Assembly: GCA_015501595.1 (NCBI GenBank) | Contig: JADNRX010000459.1 | Span: 1-40,969 of the forward strand | DNA: 40,969 nt | From: Hymenopellis radicata | Lineage: Eukaryota; Basidiomycota; Agaricomycetes; Agaricales; Physalacriaceae | Direction: 5' to 3' | Shown: piece by piece, positions 30,313-40,969 of the stretch | Layout of the letters: each line of letters opens with the position of its first letter | Numbering within the stretch: position 1 is the stretch's first letter | Made by a program: the position numbers and the translations under genes | The notes under the pieces: model-generated | The model's database searches: none | What the model was told of the DNA's origin: nothing | The model's input: the letters and a program-made list of their open reading frames with translations, nothing else

Positions 30313-31682
30313 CAGCTTTTTACGCCGCAGGGTATCGCTCAGGGAAGAGAATGTCAATAGCTTGAGCGTGAGGTATCAGGGCGTATTCCCGCGTTGGCGA
30401 AGGTCGGGGGTGACTCGTAAACTCGTAAAGGCCAGAGTAGACTGGTAGCAATTGGAGCAGGAAAGAGGAGGGTCACATTCCAAGAGCTTTGGGTTCCGAG
30501 GATGAGAGGTAATGGGAGTTCAAGTTATTGGGAGGGACACAGTAAACGCGTCACGGCCTGGAATCAGTTGGCGAGATGGCGACGAATCGCACCTCATAAT
30601 AGACTGTATTTTTTACTTGGCGGCAAGGCCGCGCATGTTTTACCTACTTCGGGAATCGTCGCCAATGTATTCGAGAGACGTAGCGGGCGTCAGTTGAAAG
30701 AAAAGATGAAGTATTCTCCCCAGCGTTGGAAACATGGCGGTATGCAGAAGATATGTCGTTGAACACGGAGAAGACAATAGCGTGGGAACGTAACGCGTTC
30801 TTTTCGACTATGCGACACGACAATCGCAATCGATATCAACAGCCTTTACACTTCTAAGAGAAGGGTACTTATATATGCCTTTTATGTTACGACTTGTTGG
30901 CTTCTTCCATCAGGTTGGCTATTTCCTAAGAGATCTCCCACGTTCTTGTTTGGCACTCAAGCTCCGTTCTATACTTCCATCTCTTACCACATCTACGTTA
31001 CATATTCTCCTTGGATCGAACAGCGTTTGCGCCTTCATATTCACGGTGCGGCACCTATCGTATCGCAGATGCCTCGCCTCTTTCTGGCATCGTTTCGCAG
31101 AATCAGGAAGACTCTGATGACTTGGAGAAGGCTCACATACGCAGATACCTCAGGTTGTAGACCCATCTACCTTTTCTGACATAGGGATCGACACCTCTAT
31201 CGATACCTCGGCGTGATTTACAACGTCCTAGCCTTATCCGGCAAGCACTGGACAGTATTCTAATATTATGTTCTCAAATTCCTTCAACGTGCTCGTTTGC
31301 GTCTCTCACTTTCCGGTTCGGTCTTCAAATCGCTCACCACCCGCATGCATGTATGCGTTCGATGTTCAGTATTAGGCCGGTCGACTCATGCATGCGCATA
31401 GTAGGTTTTATAATCGGATGGCATCAATCTTATCCCAAGGCCTCAGTTGCTGTGTTTCTTGTTCAAATTCAGTCTTATACGTATCATCAAGTTCATCTCT
31501 CTCTGTCCAAAGTATACCAGCGACTAGCGATTAGATGCCGGGCACATTGAGTCTGTTACGCCACGAAAATCCCGAATCCCCATTCAGGCTTCTACTGGTG
31601 ACTGACGCGTCTCCTAACCGTGGCCGCGGCCGATAGGGACAATCATTGAACATGATCGATCACCAGACCCTACTTTTCTTTC
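30313..31682. other. Intergenic, no gene seen
   Basis: About 1.4 kb between the hypothetical minus-strand gene and the RdRP start. AT-richer than the flanking genes. Open frames are short and unlike known families. Confidence 0.45.
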
Positions 31683-34600
31683 ATGGACCACCGCAATCGT
31701 CGACCTCGGCCCCGTCACAGCGAACCGTCGTACGGGTCGTCGTCGCGCCCGGTCCATGCTGGCGTCAAGCGTCGCAACTCCGACCACTTCCAGCCTCAGC
31801 GCAAACGGCAGCGGCGCGATCCCGGTGCCAATGTGCCAGCACCTATCCCTTTCAACATTCAGCGGGCTCCAAAGGATCCTTTGCCTGGCGCAATCATCGC
31901 CCTACGCGGATTTGACGACGAGGAGCCGGCGCCGACTAACGTAAGCGTCCAAGAGGCGCTGGAACAAGCTTTGGAGACGGTCAGAGACCACAGGGAGCGC
32001 GTTATCAACTTCGAGGTATCCGTCCGAGTGCGTCCTTTTGCCGCTTTTTTTCTGCTTTTATTCATTTTATCTTAGCCAAACCCACCAGCCGTGGCGTACG
32101 TAACGCTGCCCTATTCCTACATTTACGATCACCTCTTGGACGAACGTACCCCAATCATCTACGATGACCGGTACCTGCGCATGTCGCTCGACAGGAAGGA
32201 ACCAAACCCGATGGTCCTCGACTTTTTGCGCCGCGAAGATTACGTGCCTGTGGCCCAAGGCAAGGAGAGAGAGGCTCTGGCACGCGAGCTGGCAGGAAAA
32301 CTCGCCGTGTCTGACATCTCATTCGGTGTCTGGTCCAGTATCCAGAAGTTCTCCCCAGAACACACCGTGCGCGACATTGCCCTTCGGATATCTTACAACA
32401 GCGAACGCCGTGTGGTCATCGTTGAACGCCCAGGACAGTACATCTCGCCAGAGACTCACCAACGCGTCCATTCTCGCGCCCTTGTAATAATCCCGGTCGG
32501 CGATATCGAGAAGGTGTGGGCCACCGGCAGGAGTATCCTCATACGCATGGCCTGCCCCGTCTTCTACGAGTACATTCACGACACACACATTCGAAGTATG
32601 TGTTTCGACACGGCCCACCAGGAAATCGCGCCGTTCACTAGTTCCGTGATCCTTATTCAGTTCCCAGATGCTCTTCCCTATGAGAGATTCTGCGCACGGA
32701 TGTCCAAGGCATCGCATTTCCCTGACATTCATCCGCGCTACTTTGAAGTCAGGGAACAGCGGGTCTTTGACAAACGACACCTCAAGTCCTTACAGGCCTG
32801 GTATAGGCTTGTACCACTTTGCATTGCCCTACAATGTGAACAGGCGATTCATGGTGGTTTTATCTCGCCTCTCGATCTGCAGGCGTTGCGAGAAAGTATC
32901 ACAGCAGCTTGGCATGAGTCTGGTGCATCTATTGTTGCCGCGGCGCTCCAGGATATAATCATTTCCCTTGGCGAGCAGGACTCGATGAGGCGGCGCACTG
33001 GCGTGGAGCTCCTCGAGCAAATGTTTAAAGAGGGTAAGGCCAAAGCAATCCAGGCGCAGAAGAACATGCGCGCTTTGCCCGACCAGGACAACTTCATGTG
33101 CCATCAAATGTATGTAACGCCGACGAGCTATATACTCGAGGGCCCTTATCCTGACCGCTCGAATCGGGTCTTGCGTTTATATCCCAACTTCCACGACCAT
33201 TTCTTACGAGTTTCCTTCACCGTACGTGTACCCCTCAGTTCGCATGTTGTTCAAGCTAATTTCGTGTACAGGAGGAGGGCGGTCAGTGTAGAAAACTCAC
33301 TAAACCATTCAAATCCGAATTCGACTATGAAGACTTCATCCGTACTAAAATTGGCGGCACCTTGAATAATGGTTTCTTTCTCGCTGGACGACACTGGGAG
33401 TGGCTCGGTTACTCTCAGAGCGCTCTGAAGGATCGTCAGATGATATTCATGACGCCCTTTGTCGAAGAGGATAGCTTTGTTGATTCGAATATCATCAGAA
33501 CGGATATTGGTGTCTTCACAAAGGTCATCATGCAGCCTGCGAAGTATGGTGCTCGTATTGCTCAGGTAAGCTTTTTTGGGCGCGCGCTCTTTCAGTGTTG
33601 TGTTAATGTATACATTGTAGGCATTTTCAGCTACTACTGCCAGCATCGTGATTAACGACGGCGAGATCTACGAAATGGACGACATCACGAACCCGGCGAA
33701 CGGCAATTGCTTTACCGACGGCGCGGGGATATGTCTATCGAAATGGCTGAAGCGATCTGGGCGAAGATTAATCGGAGGCGTCTCCATAATCCTCAGCCTC
33801 CAAGTGCATTTCAGGCTAGGTTTGTGATCTGTAAATTCACGTAACTATCCGACGAAAGTTGACTGGAATACCTTCAGATTTGCGGGATGTAAAGGCGTCT
33901 GGATGGTTAATCCTACCCTTCGAGGAAAAAAACTCCGCTTCACACCAAGCCAGGAAAAGTTTCTTTCCGAATCAAGGACATTTGATGTTGCGAGTTCGTT
34001 CTCGTTCTCTCCTTCCTTTCGGTTCATGACTGAGGCATTGCAGATCACTCTGAGAAACCGGGAATCACGTTCCTAAATCGCCCGTTGGTCAAGCTTCTGG
34101 AAGATTTAGGCATTTCAAAGGAGACATTTCTGAGGATACAGGACAAGGCGGTGCACCAGGCTGAACTGGCTCAAACATCATATGAGCAAGCGGCCATTCA
34201 TTTTGCCAAGAATAATTTGGGCATGTCTTTCCGGTTACCCAAACTGTTTGATAACCTCAAGACGATGCTCGGGATCGACTTCGATTCTTCTCCCCACGGG
34301 CACATTGACTTCTATAAGAGTGTCGCAATGTTGGGGATCACGTCCGTGCTCAGGTTAGTCTTAGCCTGCTATGTAACAGTCGCGGGTTGTAATATGGTCC
34401 GACAGGGATATAAAGTATCGCGCTCGGATACAGGTTGCGGGTCCCACTCTTATCGGTGTCTGCGATACATGGGGACTTCTTGAGCCGGACGAAATCTACG
34501 TCAAAGTCAAAGGAGAGCAGACCAGTCGTATTCTCCACGGTATCGTTGCAGTTACGCGGAGGTAAGGAGTGGACTCATGATCTACCTACCCAAATATTCA

Positions 34601-36333
34601 AACCGTGATCAGCCCAGTCATACATCCCGGCGACGTGCAGGTGTGTCATCTCATGTTTTGTAGTTTAGTGGGACTGATTTGGATCCTCAGCTGGCACGAG
34701 CGGTTAGTGTGCCACATGATCACCCAATTGCTAGTCTCGTTAACGTCGTCGTATTCAGTTCCAAAGGTTCAACAATTCTACCTACTGTCTTCACCTTAGT
34801 CTCACACGGCTTTTGCAGGTGAAAGGTCCCTTCCAAGTATGCTTGGTGGCGGTGATTTAGATGTAAGGCCACCCTTCGCCCACAAGCATATCTCATTTTC
34901 GACCGCAGGGCGATCTTTTTAACGTACTTACCGATCCCGACCTCATTCCAGAACAAACTGAGGCGCCCGGCAGCTATGAACCGGTCACGCCACATAAACT
35001 AGGGCGCCCCAGCGAAATGTACGACATTGCTAAGTTCGTTGTAAGTCGTCCTTCTGTCTTCGTCGCCGTGTATGATGTTCATTTTTCCCAAAAGTGCGAT
35101 TATGTGATAGGTCATTCACTTCGCATCTACTAAGGTTTTGATACTCAATATTCTTAGGCGATATCGTGGGCCAGATCTCGAGTCGGCATCTCATGATTGC
35201 GGACTTCAGTGACCTTGGTGTTCGGGATCCTCAATGTCTGAGGTTGGCTGAACTCGCGAGTCAGGCGGTCGACTTTGTCAAGTCGGGTGTTCCTGTTTCA
35301 AGAAAGGAGCTGCCACATCCGCTTCGCTACACGCCCGACTTCATGGCGCGCGAAGACGAGACCGAGAAGTATCTGTCGACGAAGGCATTGGGCGAGATGT
35401 TCCGTGCCGTCCCGGTGCGTATTTTCTGCGTGAACAGGAAGATATTCTGTATTGACATACTCGTAGATCCAAAAGTATATCAGACCGAAGGGTGAAACGC
35501 AGAACAAGTGTGTATCTTCTAGCAGGATGAGGTCAACGCTGACACGATGCTAGTGTTGATGCGTCTGTCCTCTGCAAGATCTTAAAGGCCGTTGACACCA
35601 CATACCACCAGCTGCCTTTTGGTTCGTGGACGCCCAAACGTTCCGCGTTTGTGTGGAAGGCGTATGCTATGGTATTCTGTAGCGAGTGCGAGAAGATTGC
35701 GTATCGTAACTCTCTGTCTCGCAGAGAGGATCATAGACTAGGCGAGGAGGAGCTGGCCGTGGGTACCACGGGCAGTTTGAGGGTAGAGTCGGCGGAGTAT
35801 GATCTCATGCATCGTGCGCGTACGCAAATGTCCGACCTCACGCGCAAAATGCGCGTCCATATCAAGGATCTCAAGGAGGGGGATGTGGACATTGATGATG
35901 AGTCGCTGGAGGTGGAGGATGACGACGAGGGAACCCGGTGATTGTGAAGAAGGAGGAAGAGCAGGAGGATGAGGGTCTTCTCGCTAAGCTTGCCTCTGGT
36001 GCGGTGACGGTGGCGGCGACGGCCTCGGAGGAGGAGGAGGAGCAGGAAGACTCTGAGGATGAGATCAAGGAGATTGATTCTTTGTTGTTCTATGGCGGGG
36101 TGGATGTGAAGTCCAGTCCGAGTCCGAGTAGGGGTGCTTCGGACGACGAAGACGATGATGAGATCCGGGAGATGGCGCGTCCGGATTGGCGCATCCTTGC
36201 TAGTGGGCGGGCGTACGGGGCGTGTCAGTACGCGCTGGACACGCTGGAGAGCCAGAAGGTTCCGTTTGGGATGCGGCTGTTTTCGTTGGTCGCGGTGGAG
36301 ACGTTGTTGTCGTTGATTAAAACTATGAGATAA
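31683..36333 (+). CDS. RNA-dependent RNA polymerase, QDE-1/RDR type (RNA silencing)
   Basis: Cellular RdRPs copy aberrant single-stranded RNA into dsRNA for Dicer. The start ATG at 31683 opens a basic, disordered N terminus; an intron joins to PNPPAVAYVTLPYSYIYD. The conserved core follows: SYILEGPYPDRSNRVLRLYP, LRVSFTEEGGQC, ARIAQAFSATTASIVI, FTDGAG, ARFAGCKGVWMVNP, LNRPLVKLLEDLGISKETFL, VAGPTLIGVCDTWGLLEPDE, and IHPGDVQLARAVSVPHDHP. The catalytic loop is LPSMLGGGDLDGDLFNVLTD, with the DLDGD codons split by an intron at 34863-34908. Then come VIGDIVGQISSRHLMIADFS and YLSTKALGEMFRAV. The C-terminal third has a very acidic stretch. Two single-base frame breaks appear: in a G run at 33725-33728 and at 35929-35931. 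Adding one G at either restores the family frame, so these may be read errors. It is not viral. Confidence 0.88.
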
Positions 36334-36519
36334 CTTGGGTAATTTTAGCTTATATAGTCTTGTATAGTGTACTCGAAATTCATTCTATTCGTCGCCTACT
36401 TGCTGACCATGGACACTTTGAATTCGAAATAGTAACGGTTCCGGACTGACTTCGGCAACCGGCAAGTTGGCCCGACAGGCCGGGAGAGATCGCATCCTTC
36501 TCGCTTTCCATCATGTTCG
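36334..36519. promoter_or_regulatory. Short RdRP-PTPA spacer
   Basis: Only 186 bp lie between the RdRP stop and the PTPA ATG, both on the plus strand. It must hold the terminator of the first and the promoter of the second. No specific site is recognised. Confidence 0.3.
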
Positions 36520-37717
36520 ATGGACGAACCGCACCAGCTAGTCGAGCTTCGCGCTATTCCGCTATCAGACCTCGCAAGCTTGGAAGTCCCCTCACAGAAG
36601 ATCCACTCTGATTACGACGTCGAAGCGTGGAAAGGCAACGCAAGGATACAAAGACTATGCCTTGTTTTTGCGGCGGCTGAACGAGGCTGTAGTGGGATGT
36701 TATTTGCCGCTGGAGGTCATGCGAGCACGGTAAGCTCAGCTGCTTGTTTTTTGAGTTTTCAATCCTTGATTTTTGCAGGCCATGCAGGCTATAGACAGTC
36801 TAATCGCGCTCTTGGACGTGTTGGACGGGTGGATTGACGAGATCCCGCCTCTGGAGACCCCGCAGCGCTTCGGGAATCTCGCGTTCAGGACCTGGGGACA
36901 GCGGTTTGAAGACGGCATCGACGCGCTTCTGCGGACGCATCTGCCTGCCGAATACGAGGCTGCGATACCCCACGTTCGACCGTACCTGCTCACGTCCTTC
37001 GGTTCGTTTATCCGGATGGACTACGGCACTGGACATGAGGCCTCCTTTGCACTATTCCTGCTGTGTCTCACCCTTCTGCGCTTTCTAACCCCATCACCCG
37101 CCGCGGAGCGCGCCGTCGTTCTGCGCGTCTTCACACGTTACCTCCGCCTCTGCTGGCGCCTCCAAGATACGTACTCCTTGGAACCCGCAGGCAGCCACGG
37201 CGTGTGGGGCCTCGACGACTCGTGCTTTCTCCCGTACATCTTCGGGTCTGGGCAGTTGCGCGATCAGACTGCGATTCCCGTGAATGCCGTCCTCAAGGCT
37301 CCGCTGCAGAAGACCAACCTGTATTTTATGGCGATTGAGCGGATCAGAGAGGTGAAGCGGGGCCCGTTCCACGAGCACTCGTCGCAGCTGTATTCGATTG
37401 CGGTGGGCGTGCCGAACTGGGGCAAGGTGAACAAGGGGTTGTTCAAGATGTACGAGGTGGGTTGCCTTTTACCGGTAAATATTTGCGGGTTCTGATCGTG
37501 ATCCATTTAGGCAGAGGTCCTGGGGAAGCGGGTGGTCGTGCAGCATGTTCCGTTGGGTGGGCTTCTGGAATGGGGCGTTCAAGCCTCGTCTGGGGCTGCG
37601 GCTCGTGCGCCAGCTGTTCCTCAGACGGGAACTCAAGCGCCAAGTGCGGCGCCTTGGGCTGCGACTCAAGCGCCATGGGCTCGGTCTCGAATGGGTCCTC
37701 CAACTCTACCTCGCTAG
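36520..37717 (+). CDS. Serine/threonine-protein phosphatase 2A activator (PTPA, RRD1/RRD2-type)
   Basis: PTPA is a peptidyl-prolyl isomerase-like chaperone that activates PP2A catalytic subunits in the cytosol and nucleus. Three exons (36520-36729, 36779-37456, 37511-37717) join in phase to about 364 residues. Family landmarks are FGNLAFRTWGQRFEDGIDAL, YEAAIPHVRPYLLTSFGSFI, RMDYGTGHEASFALFLLCL, GSHGVWGLDDSCFLPYIFGS, and HSSQLYSIAVGVPNWGKVNK with GLFKMYEAEVLGKRVVVQHV. The C-terminal tail is Ala/Pro-rich and probably disordered. The gene appears complete and is convergent with the F-box/WD40 gene. Confidence 0.95.
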
Positions 37718-38010
37718 TGAGAATATGGTATACTTACATCTGATCTGTACTGTGACTGCAAGACTCTCAAACCCATTTGCAAAATTGTTGCTTCACCGTT
37801 GACTATTAGTTACCAGGACCGTTCGACGTGCTTTTGCAGACACGAGAGCGGAACAGCGAATTGGTCAAGGCGATGAGCATGGCTCTGTGAATAGTATTAT
37901 ATCCATTGAACCACAAACTACAATTGTGCCGATAACGAAAAATACGCTCCAGCTTTGCATTTCAATCGAGCAACATTTCTGAAGGACTCTGAATGTCATT
38001 AGGTCTCGTC
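37718..38010. terminator. Convergent 3' region of PTPA and F-box/WD40
   Basis: A 293-bp tail-to-tail spacer that must contain both polyadenylation regions. AT-rich patches are present (for example around 37900-37950). No single signal is assigned. Confidence 0.3.
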
Positions 38011-39863
38011 TTACAATCGCAAGAACGACGTATCCATCCCGTGTGCGAAATCCCACACGCATATCCGCTGGTCCTCTCCACACGACACGATCTGCACCAT
38101 CGTCAATTAACTAGCACAAGAGAACGATAAAAAGCCCCCACCTTTGTACAATCAAAGCCTACACAGAATATCCTTCCTTCATGCCCACCACTGAGATTCG
38201 CGACCATCTGGCCCGAATGCCGGTCCCAAGCTTTGATTGTGAGATCATAGCTCGCGCTGACCACAAACTCCGCCTCCCCTTCCCCAAACGACACGGACCG
38301 CACCAGGTCCGTATGCGTGTGCGTGCAATCCACCGCGGTCGGCTGGGGCTGGGGCTGCCCACAAGTCTGGCACACCGCGTTCCCACTCGCTGGCGGAGCT
38401 GTCGCCCAACCCGTATTTGACTGCAGATTTATCAGTCTCAAATGGCGATCTGAGCTCCCGCTGAGTACATCCCCGCCCTTCAAATCAATCGAGGCAATAC
38501 CCCTCGTATGGTGGTTCTCAAATGTTCGTAGGAGGCGGCCGGACGCGGCGTCCCAGAGCTTGACGGAGCGGTCTCCCGATCCAGATACAATAATCGTAGG
38601 GCTAAGGGATATGGCATTGACAGCGGCACGGTGGTCGCGCAAGACATGTTCGGGCGTTAGAGACGGGAGGTGGTACGTCCGGATTGTGCGATCTAGGATA
38701 GGACATTAGTTAAAAGCCAGCCACGATGGATTGTCAGTCACCTTTGGAACACGACACCAAACGCGTCTCGTCAAACCGGACACACAGAACGCTATCCTCG
38801 TGGTCCTGGATGACTTGGAGAATACGGCTATCTTTTAAATCCCAAACAACGATCCGACGGTCACTGCCGCCGGACGCTAGCATTCCTTCGCTTACGCAGA
38901 GGCTCAACACCGAGCTCGTGTGACCGCCCTCTAGCACGCGTTCCACCAAGCCCGTCTGGAGATTCCATTCACGAATTGTTCGGTCGCGGGAGCCAGTAAA
39001 CAGTGTCTGTCTCCCTCCAGCAGAGTGATACAGCTGTAAACAGTAAATTGTGTTCGTGTGCGCATTCGTCGGTCCGCCTCGTGTCTGTAGCGCCGAAAGA
39101 CGGTAGGAAGACGCGAGGAACCGGTTGTAGAGCCGGGTACGAGTTTGGTGGAGAAGTTTATAGTCGGGTTTCGTATGGAGACGCGGAGTATTTGAGAAAG
39201 GAGGTGATGATGCGGGCCGCGAAGTAAGCATCGGTATCGAGGGTGGCGCAGAATGTCGTTGGAACCGTGTCCCGGGTGGCGGCGGAGCGGTGACAGTAAA
39301 CGAAACAAAGCCCGAATCATCCATCATCATGTCTTCGACTTCGCCCTCTTCATCGTCATCGCTCTCTCCCATTCCTTCATCGAGTTGCAATTCGTCACGA
39401 CTAGGAGGCAAATGCGGTAATGGCGGCTCTTGCCACATCCATCTCTTTTCGTGACAAAGCGCCTTCCATAATGTCTGGTCGTCCGCGAGACTGCGCCAAC
39501 GCTTTGACACGGCTGCACAGATAAGGAGAGAGGTAGCAGGGAGGTAGGAGAATATTTGGAGCGCGAGTTCTGATGGTACCGACTGAAAGGATAACACATT
39601 AACCAAGTTGTCTTTCAAGGACAGGCAATGATACGCACGCCGACAAAGTCAAATTGCAGTAACGGTGCGATCCGCCGATGAATTGTGGCAAGTCGGGAGC
39701 GGGAGAGGGAGGCGAGGAGTTTATAAGCGAGGTCTAGATTCGGTTGAACAGAAAGACATGAGGGAACAAATAGAAACGTACCTTCACGTTCCTGTTCACT
39801 GCCCACTGACAAGCCTTCAATTCTTGGTGCCACAGGGCCTTCAACATAGCCTTCGTCGTGCAT
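38011..39863 (-). CDS. F-box/WD40 protein, SCF substrate receptor (Pof1/Met30-like class)
   Basis: F-box/WD40 proteins select phosphorylated substrates for SCF ubiquitin ligases. The start at 39861-39863 begins MHDEGYVEGPVAPRIEGL. An intron leads to DLAYKLLASLSRSRLATIHR, then SVPSELALQIFSYLPATSLL and AAVSKRWRSLADDQTLWKAL, a clear F-box with its leader helix. An acidic linker rich in Asp/Glu (DDDEEGEVEDMMMDD) follows. The propeller has repeats ending SRDRTIREWNL, SDRRIVVWDL, SGDRSVKLWD, YDLTIKAWDRHSG and DQRICVWDF, at least six or seven blades. The stop is TAA at 38011-38013. An extension in one loop carries CQTCGQPQPQP. Exact orthology is not settled. Confidence 0.9.
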
Positions 39864-40263
39864 AGTCTCACTGTTGGTTTATGGTTCTAGAACTGTATTA
39901 TTATTGGTGGTTCTTCCAGGCTGAATATATTGCGGGCTCCAGTAGTATGTTTTTCCAGAAAGAAAGATGAGTGAAAGATAGTGCAAGAGGACGAAACGAC
40001 GGCGATGACTGATGGTGATGGTAGGAGGCAAGTGGCAGGACCATCAGTTGCCTCACCGACGGACCCTGAAGCGGTCGGGCCGGGTGCCGATAAATCAACG
40101 CCACTCTTCAGTACGCGGATATCACTCTACCATGCTTCTGTAAAGCTAAGCGCATAGAAACATCGAATTTCTATGCCAATAAAGTAGTAACACATTAAAT
40201 AACTGGGAACGCGGTGCTACGATAAACTGCGCAACATATCACTACACTCGGCGGCCTTCATCC
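39864..40263 (-). promoter_or_regulatory. Upstream region of the F-box/WD40 gene
   Basis: A 400-bp gene-free stretch that should hold the promoter of the F-box/WD40 gene and the 3' end of the reductase gene to the right. No clear TATA box is seen. Confidence 0.35.
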
Positions 40264-40969
40264 TCAATTCGACCTTTTTGAGGGGATAAATCCAATCTGG
40301 GCCCAATAGTCAAGCCAAGAAACCACCTCAGAAGGCTGTATAGGCCGCGATTGCTGCAGCTGTGTTGAACACCGTATAGCGCCTTCACAGCTCAATGCAG
40401 GTATCCCAATTGCCTCGCGCCCCTGCAACTGGACGTCCAACCCAGCCTTGAAGAAGTCCAGCAATTTCAGCGCCGGCACGTCCTGAACACTAGCTGAACA
40501 CCCCTCCAGCCGACGCACCCATTCCGCATAGGGCACCAAAGGAAGATTCAGCTCCTGCCCTATAATTGTGAAGATAGCTTTCGAAGGCTGCGCCTTGGGG
40601 TGAACCAGATGTACGGTCCCAACGGCACTGTTGGCACGGGAAAAGTCAATGACTGCACCAGAAGCAATGTCAAGAGGTATCCATGTGCATGTCTACAAAG
40701 TCTGTCAGTTATATACCAATCACCATAGTAACAATCCAACTCACTCCCTCAAACTCGGGCAGAGCTCGTAATGTGACACTTGACTTGATGATGGCTGGTA
40801 CCCAATCCGACGTGTTCCATCCGCCGTTGACACCTCCCGCGATTTGCCCAGTCCGCACAACGATGGGGCGGAGCGCTGTCTGTTTCGCCGCTTGGTACAG
40901 CATCTGCTCACCCACCCACTTCGATTCGCTGTATCCTTGGCCTACGGCAACTTTCGGGTCATCCAATGG
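40264..40969 (-). CDS. Thioester/adenylate-forming reductase, C-terminal part (5' end off the window)
   Basis: This is the C-terminal NAD(P)-binding reductase domain (Male-sterility/SDR-e type) found at the end of adenylate-forming reductases and NRPS-like enzymes, which reduce a carrier-bound acid to an aldehyde. The active-site YxxxK is present as GYSESKWVGEQML, followed by PIVVRTGQIAGGVNGGWNTS and DWVPAIIKSS. An intron at 40693-40744 joins LPEFEG to TCTWIPLDIASGAVIDFS. The tail has VHLVHPKAQPSKAIF and ends IGFIPSKRSN. Adenylation and carrier domains would lie to the right of the window. Such enzymes are common in mushrooms and could supply an aryl or aminoadipate aldehyde. A link to the halogenase 24 kb away is doubtful. 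Confidence 0.85.

Noticed and set aside
31683..36333. A viral RNA polymerase remnant
   Set aside because: The introns, DLDGD loop and order of motifs are those of cellular silencing polymerases, not of RNA viruses.

Overview
The window reads as nuclear DNA of a filamentous basidiomycete, most likely an Agaricomycete. Nearly every gene is split by GT-AG introns of about 45-60 bp. Several TATA boxes lie roughly 40-100 bp upstream of start codons. The gene content also fits: an F-box-like protein of the agaricomycete type, an aryl-alcohol-oxidase-like GMC enzyme, a fungal flavin halogenase, an adenylate-forming-reductase tail and a QDE-1-type RNA-dependent RNA polymerase. I cannot name the species.

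Layout, left to right: an aldo-keto reductase 3' end (1-808); a degenerate repeat (copy A, 1270-1963); a SRPBCC-domain gene broken by a hAT-type MITE, with a second MITE just upstream (2442-4016); a possible small secreted protein (4355-4663); an F-box protein (5377-7260); a decayed GMC oxidoreductase (7710-10070, minus); an MFS transporter (11375-13518); repeat copy B (13944-14732); a flavin-dependent halogenase (14815-16868, minus); a 2-oxoglutarate/Fe(II)-type oxygenase (17701-19013); nucleoporin Nup84/Nup107 (19242-21701, minus); a kinase-like (APH-fold) pseudogene (22144-22859); and a second, intact GMC gene (23646-26018, plus). After these come ordinary genes: a CQDWV-motif hypothetical protein, two further hypotheticals, an RNA-silencing RdRP (31683-36333), PP2A activator PTPA (36520-37717), an F-box/WD40 protein (38011-39863, minus) and the 3' end of an adenylate-forming/thioester reductase (40264 to the right edge, minus).

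The most interesting part is about 7.5-26.2 kb. Two copies of a roughly 3.3-3.5 kb segment carrying a GMC gene and its promoter lie in inverted orientation about 11.8 kb apart. They bracket the MFS transporter, halogenase, 2OG oxygenase and Nup84. Together the halogenase, 2OG oxygenase, MFS exporter and intact aryl-alcohol-oxidase-like GMC look like a small chlorinated-metabolite cassette (inference). No polyketide synthase, terpene synthase or NRPS core is in the window, so the substrate may be a simple aromatic or may be made elsewhere. The left GMC copy has several frameshifts and the right copy is open. The inner edge of the right copy cuts off a kinase-like pseudogene.

The apparent frameshifts in the RdRP both fall in G homopolymers, and some of those in the left GMC copy also fall in short homopolymers. 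Assembly error must therefore be excluded before these genes are called dead.
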